Positions 43,214 to 52,369 of a stretch of 64,000 bases of DNA are shown here, piece by piece (positions within the stretch are counted from its first letter, which is position 1; every line of letters starts with the position of its first letter). Where the stretch lies: positions 1,868,501-1,932,500 of the forward strand of contig NC_010995.1 of NCBI RefSeq assembly GCF_000019225.1, read 5' to 3'. The notes beneath the pieces were generated by a model. It did no database searches. It was given only the letters and a program-made list of their open reading frames with translations, and was not told the DNA's origin. The stretch is from Cellvibrio japonicus Ueda107. Its GTDB lineage: Bacteria; Pseudomonadota; Gammaproteobacteria; Pseudomonadales; Cellvibrionaceae. The translations under genes and the position numbers were made by a program.

Positions 43214-46138
43214 TCAGAGAGTTTTGATCTCCAGTCCGAGTCCCTGTACCAGTTCCCGGTTGCCGGCGTGGGTCACTACCGCCAGGCTCGCCTTTTCAGG
43301 TTGCAGATAGGTGGCTGCTACACGTTTGAGATCAGCGAGGGTTACAGCAACGATACGGTTGCGGAATTGCTCGCGCAGTTCACGGGTACGGCCAAACAGC
43401 TCAGCCTGGTAAGTGGATTTGGCTTCGCCCGCCGGTGAGCCGGGTTTATCGATACTGCCGATAACGCCCAGGATGGCTTCTTCCAGGGATTGGGGCTGTA
43501 ATTCACTGGTAGCAAGCCATTCCAACGCTGCGTCGAAATCGTTTAGCGTTTCCTCCAGGCGTGGATCGCGGTAGGAGTAAAAGCGGAACGAGGCGCTGTT
43601 GGAATCCTGGCTGGCGCCACCGCCATAGGCACCGCCCTGTTCGCGGATAGCGCGGTGTAAAAAACCGTTGCGCAAAAAGCCGCCCAACACCGTGAGGGGA
43701 GCAGCATCCGGGTGGTCGAGTGGTACAGTGGGATAGGCCTTGGCGCAGAAGTTGACCTGGGTATTGGTAATCCAGGCCTCGCGTACCCGGGCGCTGACCG
43801 GCGCCAGGCTGAAGGCGGCAAAGCCCGGCGTGACCGGCTCTCCCGGCCAGCGGGCAGCCAACTGGTCGCGGTAGCTGTCCAATTGCTCCTGCTCACCCAC
43901 AATCAGGAATTGCCGTGGTGCGGTGAGTACCAATTGATGAATGGCAGCCAGCTGTTGGGCAAAGTTGGCCAGTTCGGCATCGTCTGCCAGGCGGTTATCC
44001 AGGGCTTTGACGGCGGCTATGCCCGCTAAACCACCCAATTCATGCGCTACCTTGGCGGCAGGGCTCATACCGGCGCAGGCAGCCGTCATCGCCAGGCTGT
44101 GGCCGTGGCCGGTAACGCTCTGCTCGCGGCGCGCGCGGTTTTGTGCAATCAACTCGCGGATGCGCTCCAACTCGTCAAAACGCACCTGTTGCAGGCTGGC
44201 CTGCATTAAATCATTCATGGCGCCATTGTTGCGGGCGAGTGCCTTGGCTGACAGGGTGATATAGGCATCCACCCGCTGCACATCGTTACCGGCGCCGCGA
44301 ATGCTGCTGAAGGCGCTGATACTGCCCACCACCTCAGCCTGCCAGCGCTGGGTAGCCAGGTAGTCTTTATCGCCCACACCCAGCTCGGTCAGGCAGATGC
44401 AGTAGTAGGGCAGGAGTTGCAGTTGCTGCTGGCTGAGCGCAGGCATCTTGGCGGTGATTTGCTGATACACCAGGCCATTGGTACCGGCGCTGTAGCGGCG
44501 CAGCGGGTAGCCGTTAAGTTGCTCCTGGCTGCCGGGGGTATAGTGCAGGTGGGGTGGAATATCTTCTATGCCTACCTTGGGCAGTATGGATTCGTCATCC
44601 ACCTGTAATTGGCGCGCTTGCAGGGCTTGGGTGCGTTCGATAATGGCCTGCTGTTGCTCCTCGCTCAGCGATGATTTTAACGCTGCCAGGCGCGCCGCTT
44701 CGGCGGCCTGGGCGCGGGCGCTCATGTGGGGGTCGGGGCGCAGGGTTAAACGCACGCGGTGAGGGTTATCCAGCAGCCAGGTGCGCAGGGCTTTCTGGAT
44801 AAACTGTGGATCGGCAATTTTTCTTCGCAGCTCACTCAGGGCGCGATCCAGGTCTAACTGGGCTACCGGGTCGCCGCGATGGGTGGCAGCGGTCAGGGCG
44901 TGGAGAATCAACTGCAAGCCATAGGGGTAGCCATCGCCGCCCACTTCGCGCTGGGACAGTTCCAACTGGTGCAGCGAGGCCTCGATCTGCTCTTGTGCCA
45001 CCCCGTCCTGTGCCACTTTTTCCAGGGTTTCCACAATCAGCGCTTCCACCTTGGCCACATCCTCCAGGCGCGTACCTTCCAGGCCGCACACAAAAGCCAT
45101 TTCGCGCGAGGAGTCATCCAGTCCGCACAGGGGCGAGGGCGCCTGGCCCAGGTCACTGGTTTCCAGTGCCTGTTGCAGCGGTGAGGCGCTGTTGTCGAGC
45201 AGGATGTTGGAGAGCAACTGGGCTTCCAGGGCCTCGTCCAGGTTGGTGGTTTTGCCCAGCAGCCAGGCCAGTACCACATGGGTTTTGTTGCCCAGGTCTT
45301 CGCTGTCTTCGAGTGGATAGGCTTCTTCCACCGCAATAGGTGCGTAATAGCGTTTCTCGTCGGGCACGCTAATGACTTCATCCAGCGACTCGAAATGGCG
45401 CAAGGCCTGGTCTTCAAACCTGGCTTGCAGTTCCGCTGCCGGAATATCGCCGTAGGTCATGAAGATGGCATTACTGGGGTGGTAGTGGGTGCGGTAGAAC
45501 TCTTTTAATTGGGCGTAGGTTAAGTCGGGGATATGCTCCGGCTCGCCGCCCGAGTTGTAGTGGTAGGTGGTGCTGGGGTAGAGGTATTTACACAGGGTGT
45601 GCCACAGCTGCGAACCCACCGAACTCATGGCGCCCTTCATTTCGTTGAAGACTACGCCTTTGTACACCAGGTCTGATTGCGGGTTTTCCGCTTCGGCAAA
45701 CTCGACTCGATGCCCCTCCTGGGCAAAGTCCAATTCGTCCAGGCGCGAGAAAAACACTGCGTCCAAATACACATCCAGCAGATTGTAAAAATCGTTGCGG
45801 TTTTGGCTGGCGAAGGGATACGCGGTCCAGTCAGAGCTGGTGAAGGCATTCATAAAGGTGTTAAGCGAGCGGCGCACCATCATAAAAAACGGGTCGCGCA
45901 CCGGGTATTTTTGGCTGCCGCACAATGCCGTGTGCTCAAGGATATGGGCTACACCGGTAGAGTCGTGGGGAACGGTGCGCAGCGCTACCAGGAAAACATT
46001 TTCGTTGTTGTCGGCAGCGAGGTGAATATGCTGTGCGCCAGTGGCCTTGTGCCGGTATTCCTCGACCCTGAGCTTGAGGGAATCCAGAGTGTGTGTGCGG
46101 ATAAATTCAAACGCGGGATGGGTTACAGCTTGGGTCAT
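43214..46138 (-). CDS. PreP-like M16C zinc metalloprotease
   Basis: A 974-residue insulinase-family protease. The inverted zinc motif HILEH lies at residues 65-69, followed by the second Glu region. PVRDPFFMMVRRSLNTFMNAFTSSDWTAYPF and GVVFNEMKGAMSSVGSQLWH are characteristic of the presequence protease (PreP/Cym1) branch. C-terminal RNGFLHRAIREQGGAYGGGA completes the site. Clam-shell proteases of this branch degrade short peptides. No signal peptide is visible, so it is likely cytoplasmic. I start at ATG 46138; the 46201 start adds 21 unlikely residues. Confidence 0.93.
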   Translation of the reverse strand: MTQAVTHPAFEFIRTHTLDSLKLRVEEYRHKATGAQHIHLAADNNENVFLVALRTVPHDSTGVAHILEHTALCGSQKYPVRDPFFMMVRRSLNTFMNAFTSSDWTAYPFASQNRNDFYNLLDVYLDAVFFSRLDELDFAQEGHRVEFAEAENPQSDLVYKGVVFNEMKGAMSSVGSQLWHTLCKYLYPSTTYHYNSGGEPEHIPDLTYAQLKEFYRTHYHPSNAIFMTYGDIPAAELQARFEDQALRHFESLDEVISVPDEKRYYAPIAVEEAYPLEDSEDLGNKTHVVLAWLLGKTTNLDEALEAQLLSNILLDNSASPLQQALETSDLGQAPSPLCGLDDSSREMAFVCGLEGTRLEDVAKVEALIVETLEKVAQDGVAQEQIEASLHQLELSQREVGGDGYPYGLQLILHALTAATHRGDPVAQLDLDRALSELRRKIADPQFIQKALRTWLLDNPHRVRLTLRPDPHMSARAQAAEAARLAALKSSLSEEQQQAIIERTQALQARQLQVDDESILPKVGIEDIPPHLHYTPGSQEQLNGYPLRRYSAGTNGLVYQQITAKMPALSQQQLQLLPYYCICLTELGVGDKDYLATQRWQAEVVGSISAFSSIRGAGNDVQRVDAYITLSAKALARNNGAMNDLMQASLQQVRFDELERIRELIAQNRARREQSVTGHGHSLAMTAACAGMSPAAKVAHELGGLAGIAAVKALDNRLADDAELANFAQQLAAIHQLVLTAPRQFLIVGEQEQLDSYRDQLAARWPGEPVTPGFAAFSLAPVSARVREAWITNTQVNFCAKAYPTVPLDHPDAAPLTVLGGFLRNGFLHRAIREQGGAYGGGASQDSNSASFRFYSYRDPRLEETLNDFDAALEWLATSELQPQSLEEAILGVIGSIDKPGSPAGEAKSTYQAELFGRTRELREQFRNRIVAVTLADLKRVAATYLQPEKASLAVVTHAGNRELVQGLGLEIKTL

Positions 46139-46154
46139 AGGGCCTCGATTTGCG

Positions 46155-46775
46155 TTATGGGGGCGAGTAGGCAGGGTTATAACTCGCCAATTGATCAACA
46201 AAACAGCGAAAGGCAGCGATGAGCTGTTGATAGTGGCTGCCAGGTTCCAATTGTTCGAGAGCGTAACAACTTGCCTCCAGGGTTGAAAGCTGATTTTCGC
46301 TATCTGCCTTGCGAATTTTGTAAATCCCTGGGGGCGGATTGTGCAGGCTGAATCTGGGTAAGGCTTGCAACACCGGATTCAGGTACAGCATTTTGCGACT
46401 CTTGCGCCAGGTGGCGTCCAGCAGGACCAGGCGCAGTTGTTCTGCGGGTATGGTTGTTAAATCCGGCAGCGGCGATGGGCTTTGTAAGCCAAGGGATTTT
46501 TCATCGGGTGTTGGGGGATAGAGCAGGAGTGGTTGTTTACCGGCAGCAAAAAGTTGTGCGTGTAAATACGTTTGGTCAAAAACCTCACCAGTGATTTTTT
46601 GGTTGTTTTTTAGGCTTGCTAACAATAGCCCGGCGGTGTTTTTGGCATTGTTGGCTTCTTCCGGGTGTTGCACAATGCACAGCTCAACACGATTATTCAG
46701 TTCGACAGCCAATGCGCAGATACAGGTGCGCATTGGCCGTAAACACTGGACGCAGAAAGGGCGTTTCCCGGTCAC
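46155..46775 (-). CDS. DTW-domain tRNA uridine aminocarboxypropyltransferase (TapT/YfiP type)
   Basis: A 206-residue enzyme. The four-Cys N-terminal cluster FCVQCLRPMRTCIC (Cys8, 11, 18, 20) and DATWRKSRKMLYLNP (the DTW motif, with Ala for the middle Asx) are diagnostic. E. coli TapT makes acp3U47 in tRNA using the aminocarboxypropyl group of SAM. The start is GTG at 46775, which overlaps the stop of the GIY-YIG gene as GTGA. An ATG at 46955 would give 60 foreign residues. Confidence 0.87.
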   Translation of the reverse strand: MTGKRPFCVQCLRPMRTCICALAVELNNRVELCIVQHPEEANNAKNTAGLLLASLKNNQKITGEVFDQTYLHAQLFAAGKQPLLLYPPTPDEKSLGLQSPSPLPDLTTIPAEQLRLVLLDATWRKSRKMLYLNPVLQALPRFSLHNPPPGIYKIRKADSENQLSTLEASCYALEQLEPGSHYQQLIAAFRCFVDQLASYNPAYSPP

Positions 46776-47098
46776 AATTGCTCCAGTTGTATACGGGTGA
46801 TGAAGGGGATTTCCAAGGCATGGTCGGCCATGAATTGCTGTGTCCGGGAAAATTGTTGCAGCAGCAGTTGCACCTTGGCGCGTCGTGTCAGTTGCTTTAA
46901 CTGCGCTTCGCGTTTGCTGGCACTGGAGCGATCTGCTGCTGCCTCCAACAGGCATAGCGCCATGGGCGCACGACCGCGAAAATATTTAGCGCCGGTTTTC
47001 CCTGACCTATGTTCATGCCAGCGTCGCGCCATATTGGTGGTAATGCCGCTATAGAGCTGCGAGTCTGTGGCGAGGATCATGTAGACAAACCAGGGCAT
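46772..47098 (-). CDS. GIY-YIG domain protein (UPF0213/YhbQ-like)
   Basis: A 108-residue protein of the single-domain GIY-YIG type. PWFVYMILATDSQLYSGITTNMARRWHEH has the GIY-YIG block as VYM and YSG, then the catalytic Arg in MARRWHEH, and the Glu region REAQLKQLTRR. Members may cut structured DNA. The frame overlaps the DTW gene by GTGA, so the two are translationally coupled, although their functions look unrelated. Confidence 0.9.
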   Translation of the reverse strand: MPWFVYMILATDSQLYSGITTNMARRWHEHRSGKTGAKYFRGRAPMALCLLEAAADRSSASKREAQLKQLTRRAKVQLLLQQFSRTQQFMADHALEIPFITRIQLEQL

Positions 47099-47226
47099 AG
47101 CAAACCCATTCGAGTGAAAGTTGGCAGCATAGCAAATACAGCTTGATGTGGCTTGGTAGTTAATGGTGTTGAGTGTGAGCCGGCAGCCGGCGGAGAGATC
47201 ATCGTAACTTCATGTAGGAAAACAGA

Positions 47227-48072
47227 GTGGCCAAGCAACCCGATAACCAGGATCGCAATTTTGATGACCTGGCCAAGCGTTTCAGGAAAAATATCTATGG
47301 CGGATTAAAAGGTGATGTTCGCCTCGCCGTACTGGAGCGCGATTGTCTGGCATGTTTGCCAATAGCACCGTTTCAACAGCCAGGGAATCGCTGGCGTATT
47401 CTGGATGCCGGGGGTGGGCAGGGGCAATTTTCCCTGCAATTGGCCGCGGCAGGCCATGAGGTTGTGCTGTGTGATATCTCGGCTGAGATGCTCAAACTTG
47501 CCGAAGCACACATAACCCATTGCCAATTGCAGGATAGGGTCACCCTGGTTCATGCCGCCATTCAGGATTTGCCCAGGGTTATTGACGATCACCGTTTTGA
47601 CTTTGTGATCTGTCATGCGGTGATGGAGTGGATGCAAGACCCGCAGAGCCTGCTACCTTGCCTGCTCAATTACCTTAAACCTGAGGGGTATCTATCCCTG
47701 ACGTTCTACAACTTGCACTCGCTGATTTATAAAAACCTGTTGCGCACCAATTTCAAGAAAATACGCAGTCGGGATTATGCCGGGCAAAAAGGTAGCCTGA
47801 CACCTATTAATCCATTAATGCCAGAGCAAGTGCTGCAATGGGTTGGCGAATTACCGCTGCAACTGCTCAGCCACAGCGGTATCCGTGTATTTCACGATTA
47901 TATTTTCGATGAGGAAAAACGCGAGCGCGACCCGGCAGGTTTAGTAGAAATGGAATTGTTATTTTCACAGCAGGAACCTTATCGCTCTCTGGGGCGCTAT
48001 CAGCATCTGCTGTTACAGCATAAACACCTGGAAACCTCTGAAAAATTACCTGCGTTGCCATCGCGGCGTTAA
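47227..48072 (+). CDS. cmoM: tRNA 5-carboxymethoxyuridine methyltransferase CmoM
   Basis: A 281-residue SAM methyltransferase. The start QDRNFDDLAKRFRKNIYGGLKGDVRLAVLERD matches E. coli CmoM (SmtA). Motif I is LDAGGGQGQFSLQLAAAGHEVVLCDISAEML, and FVICHAVMEWMQDP follows. It methylates cmo5U34 to mcmo5U34 in some tRNAs. The start is GTG at 47227. It is about 20 residues longer than the E. coli enzyme at the C-terminus. Confidence 0.9.
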   Translation: MAKQPDNQDRNFDDLAKRFRKNIYGGLKGDVRLAVLERDCLACLPIAPFQQPGNRWRILDAGGGQGQFSLQLAAAGHEVVLCDISAEMLKLAEAHITHCQLQDRVTLVHAAIQDLPRVIDDHRFDFVICHAVMEWMQDPQSLLPCLLNYLKPEGYLSLTFYNLHSLIYKNLLRTNFKKIRSRDYAGQKGSLTPINPLMPEQVLQWVGELPLQLLSHSGIRVFHDYIFDEEKRERDPAGLVEMELLFSQQEPYRSLGRYQHLLLQHKHLETSEKLPALPSRR

Positions 48073-48190
48073 ACACAGGCTCACAATACTTATTTATTCT
48101 GTATCAACCCCGCTTTTGAGCTTCGCTGCCCTTACGAGTGCCGGCTTTTGCCTTGCGCTGGCTGACTCGCCAACATTTTTCGGCAGTTCC

Positions 48191-48691
48191 CTAGGGCTGT
48201 TGGTATTTTTGAATTTCCGCGATTAACAGATCGCGAGCCTGGTTGATTTTGGCGGCCAGATAATCATTGCCGCCGCGATCCGGGTGCAGTTTCTGAATCA
48301 GGCGTCGATGGGCGTCGTTGACCATCTCTTCGTTGATCTCCCCCTTACGGATATCACCTTTTAACCCGAGGACTTCCAGCGCTTCATCAATTGCCAGTTT
48401 ACTGGCGGGCTTGGGTGATTCCGCTTTTTGTTGCCTGTGTTTCATCCACAGGGGCAGGGCCTGCATCACTAAGCCAAAGGCACTGCGCGCGAAAGGTAAG
48501 AGTGCGCCCAAGGCAGCGCCGACCCAATGCATACGCCCGGTAATCACCAGCAATACCAGTACCCCAAGGAAAACACCTGTGCCCACGCGCCACAGCATTT
48601 TGCGTTTTTGGTCGGGTGGCAATTGTTTATAGCGGGCATAGCCGATAACCCCCAGGGTGATCACTACGGCCAAGATAAGTATTTTCAGCAT
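48191..48691 (-). CDS. Membrane-anchored DnaJ-domain protein
   Basis: A 166-residue protein. One or two helices at the N-terminus (about 3-20 and 38-58) and a weaker segment (about 62-80) precede a J domain at the C-terminus (about 97-166) with HPD at 136-138 (QKLHPDRGGND). The layout resembles TIM14/DjlA-type co-chaperones that recruit DnaK to the membrane. The J domain is short (HPD late). The client is unknown. Confidence 0.88.
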   Translation of the reverse strand: MLKILILAVVITLGVIGYARYKQLPPDQKRKMLWRVGTGVFLGVLVLLVITGRMHWVGAALGALLPFARSAFGLVMQALPLWMKHRQQKAESPKPASKLAIDEALEVLGLKGDIRKGEINEEMVNDAHRRLIQKLHPDRGGNDYLAAKINQARDLLIAEIQKYQQP

Positions 48692-48834
48692 AAAAGCTCC
48701 TGTCGTTACGGGGCACTATTATAAGCATGCTCCGTGAATAAACTGTTTCTGAATCGCCAAATGGGGGACTTTGCTTTAGGCTATCACGCATTCGGTGGAG
48801 GCCGGGCTCCTGATCATTTCCGTGGTAAAGCTTT

Positions 48835-50490
48835 ATGTCAATGCGTTTGATGGCGATTTTCCTGTCACTGGTTGTGGTGGCATGTGGGGGCTCCGGTGGC
48901 GCCTCATCTGGTTCATCCTCACAGGCTTCTTCAACCGGCTCCCAGTCCAGTAGCTCCGTGTCAGGGCCACTAACACTGGAAGGGCGTGTGACGTTCGACC
49001 ATGTTCCCTTCACCAAACCACTGCCGACCGGCCTGGATTATGCGGCTACCGAGATTCGACCGGGCAGGGGATTAGTTGTGGAGTTATTGAATAGCAATAA
49101 CCAGGTGATTGCATCGACATTAACGGATATGGAGGGATATTACCTATTTCAGGTTCCAGCTCGCCAAAGCCTGCGTGTGCGTGTCAAAGCGCAATTACAA
49201 TCCTCCGGTAATCCCTCCTGGGATATCTCCGTGCGTGATAACACCAGCAGTAATGCGCTGTATGTATTGGATGGCGGCCTGGCCAGTACAGGGACAACGG
49301 ATTCCACCCGCAACCTTCATGCTGCATCAGGCTGGACGGACAGTGCCTACGGCAATACCCGTGCCGCTGCCCCTTTTGCCATTCTTGATGCTGTGTATAC
49401 CGGTGTACAACGCTTTATCGAGGTGGGGTTTGATGGGGATTTTGCTCCGTTAAACCTTTATTGGAGTGTTAAAAATCTGCCGGTTGAGGGGGATCTAACC
49501 CTGGGAGAAATAGGTACCAGTTTTTATGGTGGTCCGGATAAAACCGGTGTGTCGAGCATTTATATCCTCGGCGACGAAAATAATGATACCGATGAGTACG
49601 ATACCCATGTCATCTTGCATGAGTGGGGGCATTATATAGAGGCAACCCTGTCGCGCACAGACACCCTGGGAGGCGACCATCCTGAGGCGTCCGGTTTGGA
49701 CATGCGTGTCGCCATGTCAGAAGGGTTTGCGACCGGGTTAGCCGCTATCTTGCTTGATAATCCCCGCTATGCCGATAGCTCAGGGGTAAGGCAGGGACAA
49801 AGTTATAATGTTGATGTGAGTCGCACGAATAATTCGCCTAAAGGCTGGTTTGCCGAAGCGTCAGTCTATTCGATTCTTTACAACTACTATGTGAGTGGCT
49901 CTTCCAAAATTGCGCGTGATTTTAGTGATATTGTTGCAGCGATTACCGCTCCGGAACTGATCGATAACGATGCGTTTATTTCTATCTATGTATTCACTAA
50001 CCAGCTAAAAAAACAGGCACCGGCGCATAGCCCTTTACTCTCCCAATTACTGACGGGACAAAGCATTTTTGGAACGGGCGATTATGGTGATGGGGAAGTC
50101 AACGCCGGTGGTAATCTGAATAACGTGCCAGTTTATAAGCTGTTGTTAACAGATGGGTCCAGTGTGGAATTGTGCAGTACTAACGGGTATGGCACATACA
50201 ATCGCCTGGGTAATGCCCAATATGCCCGATTTACTATTCATAACACGGGCAACTATCGTTTTAGCGCACAAAAATCTGCGCAAACAATGGGGGTGACTGA
50301 CCCCGATTTTTATATTTATCACCAGGGAGTGTTACTCGCTGTGGCTGAGTCTGCTGTGCCTAACCGTGAAAGCCTGGCGGTTTCCCTCTCGCCGGGTAAC
50401 TACGTGATGGAACTTGTTGAGGCTGAAAATCTCTATGGTAACCAGGGCTTTGGCACGGCCTGTTTTAATCTTTCCCTGTTGCCTGACTAA
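48835..50490 (+). CDS. Putative zinc metalloprotease lipoprotein
   Basis: A 551-residue protein. The signal ends VVVACGG (lipid Cys17), followed by a Ser/Gly-rich linker (18-43), a carboxypeptidase-regulatory-like beta domain (about 47-115, TLEGRVTFD to VRVKAQ), a central domain with HEWGHYIE (HExxH, 262-266) and downstream MSEGFATGLAAI with a candidate third ligand Glu, and a C-terminal PPC-like domain (about 450-550). It is likely displayed on the outer membrane. I do not recognise a named family. Activity is inferred from HExxH in context only. It shares an operon with the next lipoprotein. Confidence 0.75.
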   Translation: MSMRLMAIFLSLVVVACGGSGGASSGSSSQASSTGSQSSSSVSGPLTLEGRVTFDHVPFTKPLPTGLDYAATEIRPGRGLVVELLNSNNQVIASTLTDMEGYYLFQVPARQSLRVRVKAQLQSSGNPSWDISVRDNTSSNALYVLDGGLASTGTTDSTRNLHAASGWTDSAYGNTRAAAPFAILDAVYTGVQRFIEVGFDGDFAPLNLYWSVKNLPVEGDLTLGEIGTSFYGGPDKTGVSSIYILGDENNDTDEYDTHVILHEWGHYIEATLSRTDTLGGDHPEASGLDMRVAMSEGFATGLAAILLDNPRYADSSGVRQGQSYNVDVSRTNNSPKGWFAEASVYSILYNYYVSGSSKIARDFSDIVAAITAPELIDNDAFISIYVFTNQLKKQAPAHSPLLSQLLTGQSIFGTGDYGDGEVNAGGNLNNVPVYKLLLTDGSSVELCSTNGYGTYNRLGNAQYARFTIHNTGNYRFSAQKSAQTMGVTDPDFYIYHQGVLLAVAESAVPNRESLAVSLSPGNYVMELVEAENLYGNQGFGTACFNLSLLPD

Positions 50491-50499
50491 GGAGGCACA

Positions 50500-51108
50500 A
50501 TGCAAGGCCATCAACCGGGTTTCCAGCGAATATTTACGCTCTGTAACCTATGTATGCCAATGGTGTTGGCGGGGCTGATTACGGCTTGTGGTGCTCCCGC
50601 ATCCTCAGAAAATGCAACGGCAGTATCTGCGACTACACCCACATCGATGGCGCCAGCGAAACCCTCCCCAGCGCATCCGGCGAAAACGGTACCCAAAACC
50701 AAGCCAGGCGCTATTGCCAGCCTGAAGGATGCAAGCCCGATCAGGTTAGAGCAGGGAATTGCCACTCCTGCGGAATTAGAGTTGCTAACCACAAAGTCCA
50801 AAGGCCATATGCGGGTTTTCCTGGAGGAAGAAGAGCCACTCCATCTTGTCGGTGAACAAAATGAGTGGAGTTTTGTGCTGGCACCGGGTGAGCAGTACCG
50901 GATTCCTGTAGGGCTCATGGCGGTGGAAGAGGGGCGTTTTTACCTGCGGTTACAGGTCGTCATTGAAAGCGATGAAGGCTTGCAGCGCCGTCAATTAATG
51001 CGTGTCGTCCAGGTGGGGGAACCCGCGAAAAGCCGTCAAAAACCTGTGTCGGATGCTGGTGACGGGGTCATTTCCCTGCCTGCCCAGGAAACTACCATCA
51101 CTGAGTGA
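50500..51108 (+). CDS. Lipoprotein of unknown function, partner of the metalloprotease gene
   Basis: A 202-residue protein starting 9 bp after the protease gene, with AAGGAGG just before the ATG. The signal ends in LITAC (lipid Cys near 30), followed by a Pro/Ala/Lys/Thr-rich linker (about 35-75) and a ~100-residue beta-rich domain (RVFLEEEEPLHLVGEQNEWSFVLAPGEQY; GRFYLRLQVVIES). I recognise no family. Its position suggests an inhibitor, chaperone or partner of the protease, but this is inference. Confidence 0.75.
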   Translation: MQGHQPGFQRIFTLCNLCMPMVLAGLITACGAPASSENATAVSATTPTSMAPAKPSPAHPAKTVPKTKPGAIASLKDASPIRLEQGIATPAELELLTTKSKGHMRVFLEEEEPLHLVGEQNEWSFVLAPGEQYRIPVGLMAVEEGRFYLRLQVVIESDEGLQRRQLMRVVQVGEPAKSRQKPVSDAGDGVISLPAQETTITE

Positions 51109-51120
51109 GGCCTATCTCTC

Positions 51121-51150
51121 CGGCGGCTTTTGACCAAAGCAAAGCCGCCG
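51121..51150. other. Strong hairpin between the lipoprotein genes and aguA
   Basis: CGGCGGCTTT pairs perfectly with AAAGCCGCCG around a 10-nt loop. Neither flank has a T-tract, so a terminator assignment is doubtful. Confidence 0.5.
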
Positions 51151-51169
51151 CATACTGCGCAAGACGGTT

Positions 51170-51182
51170 TATAATGGCGGCC
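51170..51182 (+). promoter_or_regulatory. Putative -10 with GC discriminator before aguA
   Basis: A perfect TATAAT (51170-51175) followed by GGCGGCC, about 102 bp before the aguA ATG. The -35 is not clear. Confidence 0.45.
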
Positions 51183-51277
51183 CTTTATGGCCATCCTCTG
51201 CTTTGCTCATTGTGAGGGCTTGTGCTTGTCGTCCGTCTATTGCCCTGGGCCACCCCTGGTTTTTTATGAGGTAATCC

Positions 51278-52369
51278 ATGTCTGACCCATATTCTTCTGT
51301 ACCGTCCGCACAGCGTCTTCCTGCCGAGTGGGAACCCCAGGACGCCATATTGCTCACCTGGCCACACCAGGGGACCGACTGGAACTGGATTCTTGAAGAG
51401 GCCACCGAGCTGTATGAGGCGTTGGCCACTGTGATTGCCGATTATGCCGATGTTGTGATTGCTGTTCCCCAACCCCTTGTCGAAGACGTGCGTGAACGCC
51501 TGGCAGCCATGGACGCTCCTCTGGACTATATCCATATCTATCCCTGCGACAGCAATGATACCTGGGCGCGTGACCATGGGCCTATTACCGTCCAGACGAC
51601 CAAGGGTTTCACATTGCTGGACTTCACCTTTAATGGTTGGGGCAACAAGTTCCCCCATGATCTGGATAACCAGATAACCCGCTGCCTGTATGAACAACAG
51701 GCATTTCCCTTGTCAGACCTGGTGCATCAGGATTGGGTTTTAGAGGGTGGTTCTATCGAGAGTGACGGCAGGGGGACACTGCTTACAACGGCTTCTTGCC
51801 TGCTCAACCAGAATCGCAATCCACAGTTGTCCAAAGCGGATATCGAAGCGCGCCTTAAAACGGCCTTTGGTGTACGCAAAATAAATTGGCTGCACCACGG
51901 CTACCTGGCCGGCGATGACACCGATAGCCATATAGATACGCTGGCACGCCTGTGTCCCGACAATGTCATTGTGTATACCGCCTGTGATGATGAACAGGAT
52001 GAGCATTACGCTGAGTTGAAACAGATGGAGGCTGAATTGCGCGGGTTTAGCGACGCCGATGGCCAACCCTATCGCTTGTTGCCGCTTCCCTGGCCGGGGC
52101 CGGTAATGAATGAGGAGGGTGAGCGTTTACCTGCCACCTATGCCAACTTCCTGATTGTCAATGAAGCCGTGTTGGTACCTATTTATGAATTGCCAACGGA
52201 TGAGGATGCACTGGAAGTCATCACCCAGGCCTTTCCCGGCTACGACATTCTTGGTATCCCCTGTTCTGTATTAATTGAACAGGGAGGCAGTTTGCACTGC
52301 ATTACCATGCAATTGCCCGAGGGAAGTGTCGTGGAGAATATTCTGGAGTCTGTGTATGTCAGCGAATAG
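51278..52369 (+). CDS. aguA: Agmatine deiminase
   Basis: A 363-residue guanidine-group hydrolase converting agmatine to N-carbamoylputrescine. Active-site blocks: RLPAEWEPQDAILLTWPH, DSNDTWARDHGPI, VLEGGSIESDGRGTLLTT, HGYLAGDDTDSHIDTLAR, and the nucleophile Cys341 in QGGSLHCITMQLP. The stop overlaps the aguB start by 14 bp, so the two enzymes of putrescine synthesis are coupled. It is peptidylarginine-deiminase-type, as in plants and pseudomonads. Confidence 0.96.
   Translation: MSDPYSSVPSAQRLPAEWEPQDAILLTWPHQGTDWNWILEEATELYEALATVIADYADVVIAVPQPLVEDVRERLAAMDAPLDYIHIYPCDSNDTWARDHGPITVQTTKGFTLLDFTFNGWGNKFPHDLDNQITRCLYEQQAFPLSDLVHQDWVLEGGSIESDGRGTLLTTASCLLNQNRNPQLSKADIEARLKTAFGVRKINWLHHGYLAGDDTDSHIDTLARLCPDNVIVYTACDDEQDEHYAELKQMEAELRGFSDADGQPYRLLPLPWPGPVMNEEGERLPATYANFLIVNEAVLVPIYELPTDEDALEVITQAFPGYDILGIPCSVLIEQGGSLHCITMQLPEGSVVENILESVYVSE

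Noticed and set aside
44806..45339. A 177-codon Pro/Arg/Gly-rich frame on the + strand
   Set aside because: It is antisense to the M16 protease and shows no domain.
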